Positions 9,538 through 22,050 of a stretch of 64,000 nucleotides of DNA are shown piece after piece. The notes under the pieces were generated by a model. That model saw only the letters and a program-made list of their open reading frames with translations. It was not told where the DNA came from and ran no database searches. The first letter of the stretch is position 1, and every line of letters starts with the position of its first letter. The translations under genes were made by a program, and so were the position numbers. The DNA is from Regnicoccus_A sp014224355 (lineage in GTDB: Bacteria > Cyanobacteriota > Cyanobacteriia > PCC-6307 > Cyanobiaceae), in contig NZ_CP154799.1 in the NCBI RefSeq assembly GCF_050920705.1, forward strand, positions 2,170,001-2,234,000, written 5' to 3'.

Positions 9538-9747
9538 ATGAGAAGATTCAACAGGCCATCACGGCGCCGTCGGCGCAGGGTGACGATCAGACCCGGCCAC
9601 GCCCCTCCTGTGAAAAGGCCGGCAATCTCCTACGGCCTCATGGCGGCAATCACCCTGTTGCTGGTCGCCGTACCGATCCTGCTCTACAGCCAACAGCATT
9701 CCGGTAATCATCCCTTCAAGATGCGCAGGGAAATGCGCAAGTTCTGA
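9538..9747 (+). CDS. Small single-pass membrane protein
   Basis: A 69-residue frame from ATG 9538: a strongly basic N-terminus (arginine run RRRRRRVTIRP), one hydrophobic segment (SYGLMAAITLLLVAVPILLY) and a short basic tail ending KMRREMRKF. The positive-inside rule places the N-terminus in the cytoplasm. I know no family for it. The upstream 60 bases are free of genes, and downstream are an IS end and the converging metal-efflux operon, so it appears to be transcribed alone. Composition is like genuine small membrane proteins, but without homologs it remains a prediction. Confidence 0.5.
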   Translation: MRRFNRPSRRRRRRVTIRPGHAPPVKRPAISYGLMAAITLLLVAVPILLYSQQHSGNHPFKMRREMRKF

Positions 9748-9811
9748 ACATAGTCAGAGATGGATGGCGCCGGCATATGCTTACTGGCCCGAAGGGATTG
9801 GGCGTGGAGCC

Positions 9812-9840
9812 TTGTCCTTGAAACCGGGGGAACCCCAGAC
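9812..9840 (-). repeat. Solitary terminal repeat of the 8 kb IS3 element
   Basis: Read on the minus strand this site is TGGGGTTCCCCC followed by GGTTTCAAGGACAAGG, matching the left end of the IS3 at 8010 (TGGGGTTCCCCC then TGTTTTGAGGACAAG). No transposase sequence adjoins it. It lies between the small membrane protein and the end of the RND operon, about 490 bases beyond the full copy and in inverted orientation, so it is a vestige of a second insertion or a one-ended product. Confidence 0.6.
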
Positions 9841-9857
9841 TGATCCCGCGGCCCCCG

Positions 9858-11023
9858 TCAGTTCTGGCCTGAGCGCTGTGGCCCGGCCAGGGCATCGCGC
9901 AGCTTGGCTGTGTTGCCGCTCAGCAGCTGATCGCCGCTGCGTACACCTTGCAAGATCTCCGCGCGGTTGGCTGACTGCTGGCCCACCACCACTGGCACAG
10001 CCTGCACTGTTCCGCGTTGATAGCCGAACACCACCGCTGAGCCATTGACCAGTTGCACGGCATCAGCCGGCACCGAGTAGCGCTGCTGCGAGGACGGCAC
10101 CTGGATGAAGGCCGTCACCGCTGTGCCCGTCGGTGGCATCGGCTCATCCACCGTCTGGGCGCGCACCACGGTGACCCGACTCCCGCTGCCGCTGTCGGGG
10201 GCCACGGCAACGACGCGGGCGCGTAGATCCCGTGCTCCCGCTTTCACCCGCAGCAGCTGGCCGTTCGCCAGGTTGGCGGCAAGCACCGGCGACACCAGGA
10301 AGCGCAGTTCTCTCCCCCGCGCATCACTGATCTGCGCCACCTCGTCTCCGGCTTGGAGCACCGCGCCGGGTGAGGTCTTCACAGCAGCGACCTGGCCGCT
10401 GATGGGGCTCCGGATCAGCAGGCGTCCCATCCCATCGGGGCGTCCGATCGCCGCGGCCTTGGCTGTCGCTCCCTGCGCGGCTGCCCCTGCCGTCACGCTG
10501 GCGATGCGACGGCTCTCCAGCTCCTGAGCCGACAGTGCTCCTTGGCGAGCCATCGGCAGGGCCAGGCGGTATTGATAAGCCAGCGATTGCGCCGTGGCCT
10601 GGGCCGCCTCCGCATCGGCCCGCACCACGGCCGCATCGGCACTCTGCACTTCAGCGATTGGCTCGTCGGCACGCACGGTTGTGCCTGGTGCCACCAACAG
10701 GCGCACAACGCGGCCCGCCACCGGCATGCCCACGTTGGAGCGGGCTCCTACTGCCGCTTCCACAAAACCTGAGATCGGGCGTTCCGTGCCCGTGCTCACC
10801 TCCGGGCGCACGATGCTGAGGCCCGAACGCCGTAGTTCTTCTTCGCTGAGGGCGATGGTGCCAGCAGGTTCAGCAACGTCTGCCGCCGATCCCGCGGGCG
10901 GGGCGGCAGGCCCGCCGCCGTGGCGCCCCAGGCCGACCCCCAGCAGCAGTGATCCGGCGATCGCCAGGGAAAGCAGCACCCTGGGCTGTCGTAGGGGTTC
11001 CGTGATCCGCCTGAGGCTCGGGT

Positions 11024-11027
<4 letters not shown>
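9858..11027 (-). CDS. Periplasmic adaptor (membrane fusion) subunit of a heavy-metal RND efflux system
   Basis: The 389-residue protein has an N-terminal membrane anchor (VLLSLAIAGSLLLGVGLG), a split lipoyl domain (GRVVRLLVAPGTTVRADEPIAEVQS ... LIRSPISGQVAAV), an alpha-hairpin between them (residues about 130-190, Ala-rich), a beta-barrel and a C-terminal membrane-proximal domain (YSVPADAVQLVNGSAVVF ... ILQGVRSGDQLLSGN). This is the CzcB/CusB architecture, bridging the inner-membrane pump and an outer-membrane channel. It overlaps the pump gene by four bases (11024-11027) and is last in a three-gene minus-strand operon. No outer-membrane factor is encoded nearby, so a housekeeping TolC-like protein would be needed. 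Confidence 0.9.
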
Positions 11028-14147
<3,120 letters not shown>

Positions 14148-14155
<8 letters not shown>

Positions 14156-14726
14156 CCGTCTTCTTGCGGCGGCTCAGCCAGATGGCTCCAGCGGCCAGCA
14201 CTACAACGCCACCGGCGGCCAGGGCTGGCATAGGCAGGCCCGCATTGCTGGCCGTTTTGTTGTCCTCCTGCGCGCCTGCCTTGTTGTCCGCCGCTGCAGG
14301 CTCGGCCTGTTGGGTCTTCAGCGACTCGGCGTAGAGCGATAGCGCGCCGGAGATCACTACGTCATCGGTGGGATCGATGCCCTCCGTCACCACCACGCTG
14401 TCGCCTTGGCTGGCGCCGGTCTTCACAACCACCGGGTCGTAGGTCTTCTCCGTCTGCACGAACAGCAGAGGCTTGCCGTTGGCATCCACTAGCGCAGTGG
14501 ATGGCACCGAGAGCCCGTCTGGGCCCTGTTCCGGCTTGGCGGTGGCCACCCCCAGCAGCCCATCGCTCTCGGCATTGCGCTGCACCTGACGCGCATCGCC
14601 TTGCTGCTGGAACTCATCGCCGTGGCCCACATGGGCCACGGCGATGGGGGTTGCGATGGGGATAGCGAATAGTGCAGTGGTGCAAAGGCTGGCGTTGGCA
14701 GCCAGCTGAAGGATCCGGTTGACCAA
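14148..14726 (-). CDS. Small adaptor-like protein at the head of the RND operon
   Basis: The product (about 192 residues from TTG 14726; a GTG at 14825 is in frame but only 5 bases from the divergent gene) has a signal-like N-terminus (LCTTALFAIPIATPIAVAHVGHG), then a domain like the membrane-proximal end of CzcB-type adaptors (LSVPSTALVDANGKPLLFVQ ... VVVTEGIDPTDDVVISGAL), a low-complexity linker and a C-terminal helix (MPALAAGGVVVLAAGAIWL) followed by RRKK. It lacks lipoyl and hairpin domains, so it cannot replace the full adaptor at 9858. It may be a regulatory or metal-binding partner of the pump. Its stop overlaps the pump start by eight bases. Confidence 0.7.
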
Positions 14727-14830
14727 GGGCCCAGGGGTGCGGCGGATGGGCGCAGGTTGGCGCAAGCGGGATGAAAAACAGGTGAAATCGCCTGTGCTGC
14801 CTAGCATCTGCCAGCCGGAGTCCACCTTTA

Positions 14831-15541
14831 ATGCCGCTGCGGATCCTGCTGGTGGAAGACGAGGGGGATCTGGCCTCCGCCATCCAGACGGTGCTGCAGC
14901 GCCAGGGCCATGTGGTGGATCACTGCCGGGGTGGCCTTCAGGCCTGGACCCTCCTTACCGGGGAACTGGCTCGCTACGACCTGGCGATCCTCGATTGGAT
15001 GCTGCCGGATCTGAGCGGCCTTGAGCTCTGCCGCCGTGCTCGGGCCGCTGGGCTGGGCCTACCGCTGCTGTTGCTCACGGCCCGTAGCGAAACGGCGGAT
15101 CGGGTGGAAGGTCTCGATGCCGGCGCCGACGATTACCTCAGCAAGCCCTTCGCGATGGAGGAACTGCTCGCCCGGGTGCGGGCGCTGCAGCGCCGCCACC
15201 CGGGCTATCGGGAGCCACTGTTGGAAGCAGGTGGCTACCGGCTGGATCACACCACAGGACAACTGCTGGTGGCCACGCCAACCGGGCAGGTGAGCGTGGA
15301 GCTCTCGGGAAAGGAGCAGCAGTTGATGGCTTTTTTCCTGGAGCACCCCGGCCAGATCATTGCGGGCTCGCGGTTGCGAAATCAGCTGTGGGACTTGCAC
15401 CACGACCCGGTGAGCAACGTGGTTGCGGCCCAGGTGCGCCTGCTGCGGCGCAAGCTGGCGGCCCATGGCCTGCCCTCGCCGATCGAAACAGTGCATGCCA
15501 AGGGGTATCGCTTTGACCCAAAAGCAGGGATGGAGCCTTGA
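14831..15541 (+). CDS. OmpR-family response regulator (RppA/NrsR-like)
   Basis: Residues 1-115 are a receiver domain: acidic pocket VEDEG, phospho-acceptor Asp in LAILDWMLPDLSG, switch Thr in LLLLTARSE and Lys in DYLSKPF. Residues 130-233 form a winged helix ending IETVHAKGYRF, the OmpR/PhoB DNA-binding signature. It overlaps the kinase gene by four bases and is divergent from the RND operon with about 100 bases between. In Synechocystis the NrsRS pair stands in the same relation to a nickel efflux operon, which makes metal-responsive control of the pump a reasonable inference. Confidence 0.9.
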   Translation: MPLRILLVEDEGDLASAIQTVLQRQGHVVDHCRGGLQAWTLLTGELARYDLAILDWMLPDLSGLELCRRARAAGLGLPLLLLTARSETADRVEGLDAGADDYLSKPFAMEELLARVRALQRRHPGYREPLLEAGGYRLDHTTGQLLVATPTGQVSVELSGKEQQLMAFFLEHPGQIIAGSRLRNQLWDLHHDPVSNVVAAQVRLLRRKLAAHGLPSPIETVHAKGYRFDPKAGMEP

Positions 15542-16896
15542 CTAGTCTCCGTTTGCCTGCACAGCGGTTGCTGTGGCGCGCCCGGCTCCGGTTGGCTGGC
15601 CTATCGCTGCTGGTGATGGGCTCGCTGCTCTACGGCGCCGGTTTTGCCATGGGCCGGCTCCTGTTGCAAAGCCAGGAAGCAGCGATCCGCCGGGAGTTGG
15701 AGACCCTGGCCGGCACCCTGCACGACAGCCTCAAACCCGCTCTGCCGCATGAGGCCCAGCCTTCCGACTCTCTGGCGGCGGTGCTGCCGGGGCTGTGCCT
15801 GGCGGGTGAACCCTGCAGGCCGCCCGTCGATTTGATTCATCGTCATGCGAGCAGTGCCACAGATTCCGATCGCTTCAAGTTGCGGGTGCTCGATCAGAGC
15901 GGAGGCCTGATTGCTCGATCCCCGGAGCCACTGCCGCAGGCCCCGGAACCTGGACAACTGGGCTGGTCGATGACAGGTGGTCGCAGCACGGGGCGCTGGG
16001 GCACATACACCATCCACTTGCACCACGCCCACAACCCAGGCGAGCCCACTTGGGGCTACCTGCAGATCTCCCTAAGCCTGGCGCATCTCGATGCCGAAGC
16101 TCGCCAGCTGTGGTGGCTTGGGCATGCAGTCTTTCTCCTGGCCATGCTGGCGATGGCTGCTGCCAGCTGGTGGCTGGCAGGTCTGGCCATGGCTCCGCTG
16201 CTGGAGGCTTATCGGCGTCAGGAGCAATTCAGCTCCGATGTTGCCCATGAGCTGCGCACGCCCCTGGCCAACCTGCTGGCGGTGGTGGAAGCCGAGCGCG
16301 GTGCAGCTGCGCAGGCGGATCCATCGGTAATCGCCAGCCTGAACCGGGTGTTGGTCCAGGGCCAGCGATTACAACGGCTGATCGCCGATCTGCTGCTGTT
16401 GGCCAGCCTGGAGCAGCCCAGCCCGCTGGAGACGCACAAGCCTTGCCGGATTGCTGAATGCCTGGAGGATCTCATCGAAGACTTCAGCGAAACAGCCCAT
16501 GCGAGGGGGGTGACTCTCCAGTTGCAGGTCAGCGCTGCCAACGAAGTGGTGAGCGGTCTGGAGAGCGAATTGGTGCGGCTCCTGGCCAACCTGCTCAGCA
16601 ACGCCATCCAGCACAGTCCGCCCGGCGGTGTTGTGCTTGTGGATCTTCAGCGGCAGGGATCAGAGCTGCGTGTCGTCGTGACCGATCAGGGGCCAGGAAT
16701 GTCTGAGGGCGAGCAGGAGCGGATCTTTGAGCGCTTCTATCGCAGCGATTCCAGTCGATCGCGCCAATCCGGTGGCACGGGGTTGGGGCTGGCGATCGCC
16801 CAGGCTATCGCTGTGCGTCATCAAGGCCGGCTCTCCGTGCAGAGCACCACGGGCGCCGGCAGCACCTTCCTGCTTCAGATGCCAGTGCTGGTTTGA
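15538..16896 (+). CDS. Sensor histidine kinase, partner of the 14.8 kb regulator
   Basis: The gene starts at TTG 15538 inside the regulator's stop (TTGA). Two membrane helices (LAGLSLLVMGSLLYGAGFAM and LWWLGHAVFLLAMLAMAAA) bracket a periplasmic sensor domain of about 130 residues containing paired histidines (IHLHHAHN, LIHRH) and two cysteines, possible metal ligands. The cytoplasmic part has the H-box FSSDVAHELRTPL, N-box LLSNAIQHSPPGG, G1 DQGPGMS and G2 GGTGLGLAIAQ, so all catalytic parts are present. Its 452 residues match RppB/NrsS-like kinases. What it senses is inferred from the neighbouring metal pump only. Confidence 0.88.
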   Translation: MTSLRLPAQRLLWRARLRLAGLSLLVMGSLLYGAGFAMGRLLLQSQEAAIRRELETLAGTLHDSLKPALPHEAQPSDSLAAVLPGLCLAGEPCRPPVDLIHRHASSATDSDRFKLRVLDQSGGLIARSPEPLPQAPEPGQLGWSMTGGRSTGRWGTYTIHLHHAHNPGEPTWGYLQISLSLAHLDAEARQLWWLGHAVFLLAMLAMAAASWWLAGLAMAPLLEAYRRQEQFSSDVAHELRTPLANLLAVVEAERGAAAQADPSVIASLNRVLVQGQRLQRLIADLLLLASLEQPSPLETHKPCRIAECLEDLIEDFSETAHARGVTLQLQVSAANEVVSGLESELVRLLANLLSNAIQHSPPGGVVLVDLQRQGSELRVVVTDQGPGMSEGEQERIFERFYRSDSSRSRQSGGTGLGLAIAQAIAVRHQGRLSVQSTTGAGSTFLLQMPVLV

Positions 16897-17051
16897 GCTA
16901 GGAGTTTGTCGTGGATAGAGCAGAGCCTCGCAGCTGACCAGACGAATGCGGTTGCTCAGCCGAACTGGCGCGCCTCTTTGATTGGCATTCGCTTCTCGCT
17001 GGTGCCGAGCGATTCAGCCCTGGTGGCCATCACGACCATGGCCAGAGCCCC

Positions 17052-18599
17052 TCATCCGCTCGCGAGTAACAGCGACTGCTGCTGTGATCGCCTGTGCCTG
17101 AACAACTTCAGGAGGTTGTGAGTGGTAGCGATCAGGTGCCACTCACCGTCGACCTTCTCCAGACCCCGCAACAGGAAGCGTCGTAGGCCCCTGGCTTCTT
17201 TGATCTGGCCGTTCACCGGCTCCACGATCGCCTTGCGCTGGGCATAGATCGCTGAGCCGGTCTTGCTTCTCAGCTTGCGGGCCATCCGAGCTTTCATATC
17301 GGCGTTACTGGGCATCGGACCACGTTTCGGTGGCAGTGGTTGGCCATGGGGCAGTCGACCTGTCGCGATGTAGGCATCAATCCCCTGCTCGGCGCAGATC
17401 TTGGCGTTGTCCTCACTCCAATAGCCGGCATCCGCCGTCATCACATCGGGCAGAGCGCCGGCTGTTGTAGCGATGCGCTGCAGCATCGGCTCCAGGTGTT
17501 CCACATCCGGCGCTTGGTTGCTCACGCCCACCGCCACGATCACCTGATGGTCGCTGTCAACGGCCAGCTGGCAGTTGTAGCCCTGGATGTAGTGGCCATT
17601 GGACTTCATCAGGTGGCTGCCTGGATCCGTGAAGTTCCGCTGGGTTTTGGACGTCGGTGTGCCATTGGCTTTTCTCGCCAGCCCACGACGCGGCATCGCT
17701 TCTACCGCCAGCGGTTCCAGAGCCGGCGGCTCCAGGCCTGCTTCCTGGGCTGCCTCAATCGCTTTCTCTCGTGCGGCTTTCGCTTTTGCCGCTGCCGCCT
17801 CAGCTCGCTTGTTCAGCTCCGTTTGCTCAGCCGCTGGTGCATCCGCTTCTTTGGCGGCATCAGCCTCGGCTCTGGCCTGATCGGCCTCCTCTTGCCGTTG
17901 ACGCGCTGCTGCAGCTGCGGTCTCCGCTTCCATCTCCTTGCGTGCCTGACGAATCCGCTCCAGACGGTCCTGGCGGCGACGGAGTTCATCGGGGAGATCA
18001 CTGCCGCGGTTGGTTTTGCCGTAGCGGCGATCCTCCTGGGCGTCGAGGATCTCGGCCTTGCGCATCAGGGCGTTGATCTCCTGCGCCAGCTGCTTCTCGG
18101 CCCTGAGCATCCGCTCGTGGCTCATCGCCTTGTGCTTGCTGGCGTTGGCTTTCACCTTGGTGCCATCCAAGGCCACATGACCCAGGCTCACCATGCCGGC
18201 CTTCTGGCACAGCCGCAGGATCTGAACAAACAAACCTTTGAGCGCATCCAGGTTGCGGCGGCGGAAATCGCTGATGCGGCTGTGGTCTGGCTGCTGATTA
18301 CCAGTAAGTACGCGGAAGGCCAGATCCTCGTAGCAGGCCCGCTCGATCTTGCGGGATGACACCGTCCCGACGCAGTAGGCGTAGAGCAGGAGCATCGTCA
18401 TCATCCTGGGATCAAACCCCTTCTCCCCGCGGGGATCTTTGGCCTGAGCCGGGATCAGGATCTCGGAGAGATCCAGCTCCTCTACCAGATCCAGCAAAAA
18501 ATACACTTGGTGGTCTTCTGCCAGCCACTCACGTGGTGATGGAGGCAGCAAGGTGGTCTGGTCCGGCTGCCAGGGGCGGAACGACTTGGGCTTCTGCAT
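17052..18599 (-). CDS. IS1182-family transposase, apparently intact
   Basis: A full 515-residue DDE transposase. The N-terminus (FRPWQPDQTTLLPPSPREWL) and the block FRVLTGNQQPDHSRISDFRRR are typical of IS1182. Catalytic Asp candidates are in VALDGTKVKANASKHKAMS and VMTADAGYWSED, and the Glu in RKAIVEPVNGQIKEARG; the protein ends GEWHLIATTHNLLKLFRHRR. A long Ala/Glu-rich coiled insertion occupies residues 185-275. No stop or frame change is visible, so the copy may be active. I could not locate its terminal repeats with confidence. A relic of a related transposase lies at 54.0-54.2 kb. Confidence 0.88.
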   Translation of the reverse strand: MQKPKSFRPWQPDQTTLLPPSPREWLAEDHQVYFLLDLVEELDLSEILIPAQAKDPRGEKGFDPRMMTMLLLYAYCVGTVSSRKIERACYEDLAFRVLTGNQQPDHSRISDFRRRNLDALKGLFVQILRLCQKAGMVSLGHVALDGTKVKANASKHKAMSHERMLRAEKQLAQEINALMRKAEILDAQEDRRYGKTNRGSDLPDELRRRQDRLERIRQARKEMEAETAAAAARQRQEEADQARAEADAAKEADAPAAEQTELNKRAEAAAAKAKAAREKAIEAAQEAGLEPPALEPLAVEAMPRRGLARKANGTPTSKTQRNFTDPGSHLMKSNGHYIQGYNCQLAVDSDHQVIVAVGVSNQAPDVEHLEPMLQRIATTAGALPDVMTADAGYWSEDNAKICAEQGIDAYIATGRLPHGQPLPPKRGPMPSNADMKARMARKLRSKTGSAIYAQRKAIVEPVNGQIKEARGLRRFLLRGLEKVDGEWHLIATTHNLLKLFRHRRSQQQSLLLASG

Positions 18600-18840
18600 A
18601 CCCGATTCTCCCGCTCAGATCCATTGCCGTCACTGCGATCTGGGCGGATTCAGGGGCGTCTGTGGAGAGCTGCCCGTGGATCTATGCGCGACAGGCTCCA
18701 AGACGCTTTCCACTCCACCAAGCAAGTCTTTTCCCCAGCAGGGACAGCCAGGTGCTCTGCCAGATGGGTTCGGCAGCTTCCGATCGCCCCCCTTTCGGGT
18801 GAAGAGAGATCCGTGCGGCCGGGTCCTCCCCGGCAAACGC

Positions 18841-19880
18841 TCAGCTGGCCTGCCGCTGCGGAGGAGACACCAGAACCCCGTTGAACAGCAGCGCCTGCGA
18901 GACGCGCTCAACGATGGCGAAGGCGAAGGGCCGGTCCACCACAATCTCGCGCCGCGGATGGCTTGGCCTGACCGTGGTTGTCACGGCCCCGCCGATCAGG
19001 GTGGCAGCGGCCGCACGCACCCCTTTCTCGTCCAGTTCGATGCGGTTGTCCTGCTTGATCACCGCGACCCGGCTGGATCTTTCCGACAGCCGAGAGAGGT
19101 CCGCACGGCTGTCGAACAGCGGGGCCAGGCCGAGATCCTGCGTCATGGGCGAGTCGCCGCGCATCGTGACGGCGTCGCTGAAGCCAAAGACCGGCAGCTG
19201 AATCAACAGCTGGTGCAGGCTGCCTTCACCGCCACTCACCCGGGCGGCCATGGCCGCGAACCCCGGGACCGCCTCGTTGAGCAACCAGCCACGGACGTCG
19301 GTCTGGTCCGACGCCGGCAGGTGCACGATGAAGGCGTATTTTCCCCCCGCGAAAGGCAGCTGGAACGCCACGCTGCCGTCCTCCAGGTCGACCACCCGCG
19401 CCACGTAATCCACGGTGCGAATCGTCTCGGCGGCCTGCCGGTTGCCGTCAAGGGTCGCAAAGCGGTAGGTGTCCTCCACGCCCACACGCCGCATCGGCGT
19501 TCCCCAGGTGCCTTCGAACAAGGCGGTGTTGAGGATGACCCAGTCGAGTGTGGACAGAAGCCCATCGTCGATGACGGTCGGGATCAGTCCACGGGTTTTC
19601 TCCTCCGCCCAGTCGTTGATTACTCGCGACGCACCCGGCTCCCTGAAGTCCAGCTGCCGGTGACTGGCCCCAACCATTGACGCGGCGACGGTCAGAAACT
19701 CCTCGGCAAACACGAAGGGCATTTCCCTGCTCGCACCGTTCGTCGACCACAGCGAATGGCTCATCCGGAACGCAGCGTCCATGCTGCCGCCGCTGTTGTC
19801 CGCCGAAAGCTGAGCCGCCAGTGGCTGGGCGACATCAGCCACCGCGCCATCCCGATCGGCGAGCAGGAGGCGGAACCTAT
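18841..19880 (-). pseudogene. Serpin, C-terminal part, separated from its start by an IS
   Basis: This is the body of a serine protease inhibitor: INDWAEEKTRGLIPTVIDD (helix F region), VILNTALFEGTW (strand 3A), QLPFAGGKYAFIVHLP, the reactive-centre hinge DEKGVRAAAATLIGG and the C-terminal signature RPFAFAIVERVSQALLFNG. The Ala-Ala-Ala-Ala-Thr hinge suggests an inhibitory rather than a storage serpin, though P14-P13 are Val-Arg instead of the usual Thr-Glu. Counting from the hinge Gly puts the scissile bond near Thr-Thr, an inference only. The true N-terminus with its signal peptide is at 21714-21985; a GTG at 19917 within the IS end could allow only a truncated product. Confidence 0.85.
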
Positions 19881-20092
19881 CAGGGAAGTTGTCCGCTCGG
19901 GGTGCTGAGCTGAGCACCGTGATTGAGCTTACTGCGGGTTAAGGATCAGGGCCGCGAGGCTCGATCGTTGTCATCATCTCGATACGGGACTGTGGTTGAG
20001 GATGGAGCTGCCGGCCCCTGATCGCGGCTGTTGCCGATCGCGCCCACCGAGGGGCGCCATCGGACAGCCACGGGGGCCTGGATTGTTGAGGG

Positions 20093-21172
20093 TCAAGCCG
20101 CGACAGGTGTCTGCGGTCGGGGATGGTTGATGCTCACAACCTGTGGCTGGCTCCAGTCACGGATGTGACGACTCCAGCGCTGCGGATTCTTCTGCCGAGC
20201 TTTTTCGTAGGTCTGCTGACGGATGGCACAGATCCCAACGGCCTGGCCGTAGTGCCGCTGATTGGGCGTCACATACTTGATGCCGCTATGCCGGTGCTCA
20301 GCGTTGTACCAGCCGACAAAGCCATCCACCCAGGCTTTTACCGAGAGCAGTTCCCGGAAGCGCCGTAGCGGATAACTCTGGTGGTATTTCATCGTGCGAA
20401 ACCACGACTCGGCATAGGCATTGTCGTTGCTCACACGTGGCCTCGAGAACGAGAGAGAGACGCCCAGCTCCGCCAGCTTGGCCGCCAAGGTGAATGAGCG
20501 CATGGGGGCGCCATTGTCCGAGTGCAGGACCGCAGCGGTCTCTTTGCTGATTCCTTCATCGCGGCAAACACGATCAAAGAATGCGCTGGCCAGAACGCTG
20601 CATTCGCGCTCATGCACTTCCACCCCAAGGATGCGGCGGCTCCACACATCCATCACCATGTAGAGATAGTAGAACTGCCCCTTGATATGGCCGGGCAACA
20701 GGGTGATATCCCAGGCCAGCACTTGGTTAACTCCTGTTGCCTCCAGCACCGGGGCTGGCCTTGGCTCGCGGGGAGAGCGGGTCCTGCCACGATGGTTCAG
20801 CAGGCCTTCCTGCCGCATGATGCGATAGATCGTCGACTCTGAACCCACATACATTCTCTCCTCAGCAAGAATGGCCACGATCTGAGCAGGCGTAAGATCG
20901 GCAAAGCGCGGATCATTGACGGAGTCAATCACCCGCTGCCTCTCTTTTGTCGTGAATCTGTGAGCCACCTCACGTGGGGCACCCTTGCGGCGATCCACAC
21001 TGAATCCCTGACCGCTGATATCAAGCCCCCAGCGCCGCAGTGTGCGTGAACAGATGCCGATCAGATCAGCAACAGCCTTGATGGAAGCTCCTGCATTGAG
21101 GCCTTCATAGAGAAACTCCATGGCCTTATTTCTCTGCTCTGGCGGAATCAGGACTCCTCTTCTTGCAGCCAA
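20093..21172 (-). CDS. IS3-like transposase OrfB (DDE integrase)
   Basis: The 359-residue protein begins with a helix-turn-helix region (SIKAVADLIGICSRTLRRWG), continues with FADLTPAQIVAILAEERMYVGSESTIYRIMRQEG, and has the integrase core: Asp in VLAWDITLLPG, Asp in VLHSDNGAPM and Glu in NDNAYAESWFRTMKYH. The C-terminal HRHSGIKYVTPNQRHYG is conserved among its relatives. It is reached from orfA by a -1 shift at A AAA AAG about 20 codons before the orfA stop, giving KARSALAARRGVLIPP across the junction. No lesion is visible, so this copy may be active. Confidence 0.85.
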   Translation of the reverse strand: MAARRGVLIPPEQRNKAMEFLYEGLNAGASIKAVADLIGICSRTLRRWGLDISGQGFSVDRRKGAPREVAHRFTTKERQRVIDSVNDPRFADLTPAQIVAILAEERMYVGSESTIYRIMRQEGLLNHRGRTRSPREPRPAPVLEATGVNQVLAWDITLLPGHIKGQFYYLYMVMDVWSRRILGVEVHERECSVLASAFFDRVCRDEGISKETAAVLHSDNGAPMRSFTLAAKLAELGVSLSFSRPRVSNDNAYAESWFRTMKYHQSYPLRRFRELLSVKAWVDGFVGWYNAEHRHSGIKYVTPNQRHYGQAVGICAIRQQTYEKARQKNPQRWSRHIRDWSQPQVVSINHPRPQTPVAA

Positions 21173-21657
21173 AGCTGATCGAGCTTTTTTGAGAGCATCA
21201 GCAATGTTGCCGCCTCCGAAAGAGCTTTTTCCTTCTTCTGCAACTCACGTTCCAGGCGCCGGATCTGGCGGGCCTGCTCCTGGTTTTTGCGCTGTAGATC
21301 CCTGTGGTCGGTCATGGTCGGTGCGCTGGGACCATTCGCATCCTCTGCCGCCTGGCGCCAGCGGGCAAGCTGCTTGGGATAGAGCCCACGCTCGCGGCAG
21401 TAGGCGCCGAGATCGGGGCCATTGAGGCCTGCGGCCTGGATCACAGCGGCCAGCTTGTCCGATGCTCCCCACTGCTCCGGCGGCTTGCTGGTGGCCGGCA
21501 CCAGCTGGCCCTCTTTCTGCCACTGACTGCGCCAGTTGTAGAGGGTCCGGGCGGTGATGCCGGTGGAGCGAGCGATCTCGGCCACGCTCTCCCGGTTGGG
21601 CGGGCTCATGCGATTGCGGATCTCGGCCCGCATGGCCTGGTCATAGATCGGTTTCAT
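21148..21657 (-). CDS. IS3-like transposase OrfA
   Basis: The 169-residue protein has two helix-turn-helix parts (SVAEIARSTGITARTLYNWRSQW at 25-45 and LGAYCRERGLYPKQLARWRQ at about 85-105) and a C-terminal coiled coil (ARQIRRLERELQKKEKALSEA). Near the end, SKKLDQLW is encoded by TCA AAA AAG, which contains the slippery heptamer A AAA AAG; the -1 frame from there is orfB. This is the standard IS3 arrangement for making the OrfAB transposase. The homologous orfA at 49.06-49.57 kb is about half identical in the conserved blocks. Confidence 0.85.
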   Translation of the reverse strand: MKPIYDQAMRAEIRNRMSPPNRESVAEIARSTGITARTLYNWRSQWQKEGQLVPATSKPPEQWGASDKLAAVIQAAGLNGPDLGAYCRERGLYPKQLARWRQAAEDANGPSAPTMTDHRDLQRKNQEQARQIRRLERELQKKEKALSEAATLLMLSKKLDQLWLQEEES

Positions 21658-21713
21658 GGTCCTCGGTTTGGCCCCCTGGTGGATGGGTCAGACCGAGCGG
21701 ACTTCTTTCCTGA

Positions 21714-21985
21714 CGCAGGGGGAGGGTGCGGAGCAGTTGCTGCGAGGCACCGTCAGCGCCCAGTGCCAGCACGCTGAGCGCGAAGTACAGCGAGGGGGAT
21801 GACACCATCGCGTTGTCGACACCGTTGTTGCGCAGGCGCGAGGTCAGCAGTTCGGGGCCGATGGCATTGAGTGAGGTGCGCGCCCTTTGAAGGGCGGGCT
21901 GCTCAGCCGAGGCGGCGGCAGTGGCTGTGGCAGTGGCTGTGGCAGAGCCGAATACAAGGAAGAACAGGATGACGAGCCTGTGCAC
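21714..21985 (-). pseudogene. Serpin, N-terminal part with signal peptide
   Basis: From GTG 21985 the frame gives a signal peptide (MHRLVILFFLVFGSATATA, the Thr-Ala run being coded by a short GCCACT/GCCACA repeat) and the first serpin elements: NNGVDNAMVSSPSLYFALSVLALGADGASQQLLRTLPL, equivalent to the helix B 'SPxSxxxALALLxLGA' signature. It then meets the IS end at 21713. A GGAG lies about eight bases before the GTG. The gene faces away from the response regulator at 22105, and the palindrome at 22051 lies 66 bases from its start, within the shared promoter region. The complete protein would have been secreted, about 430 residues. Confidence 0.82.
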
Positions 21986-22050
21986 AGGGGTTTTCTCCGC
22001 ACTTCAGTAAAGTGGACGGGTGATTATTTCCCCCCGCTACGGCCCTGACC

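Larger units (their letters stand above)
19881..21713 (-). mobile_element. IS3-like two-ORF element inserted in the serpin gene
   Basis: The ends are an inverted repeat of about 21 bases, TCAGGGAAGTTGTCCGCTCGG on the left and, reverse-complemented, TCAGGAAAGAAGTCCGCTCG on the right. The element is about 1.83 kb, with orfA and orfB on the minus strand and 170-200 non-coding bases at the left end. No clear target duplication is visible. A related element with similar ends (TTTCAGGRAAGRTGTCAC) is at 46.3-49.6 kb, and a lone end of this one lies at 54.2 kb. Confidence 0.75.

Noticed and set aside
14727..14830. ACAGG-N8-CCTGT as operator of the metal two-component system
   Set aside because: Five-base arms in a 100-base GC-rich region are expected by chance, and no second copy is seen.
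17340..18359. 339-codon plus-strand frame
   Set aside because: Antisense to the intact IS1182 transposase.
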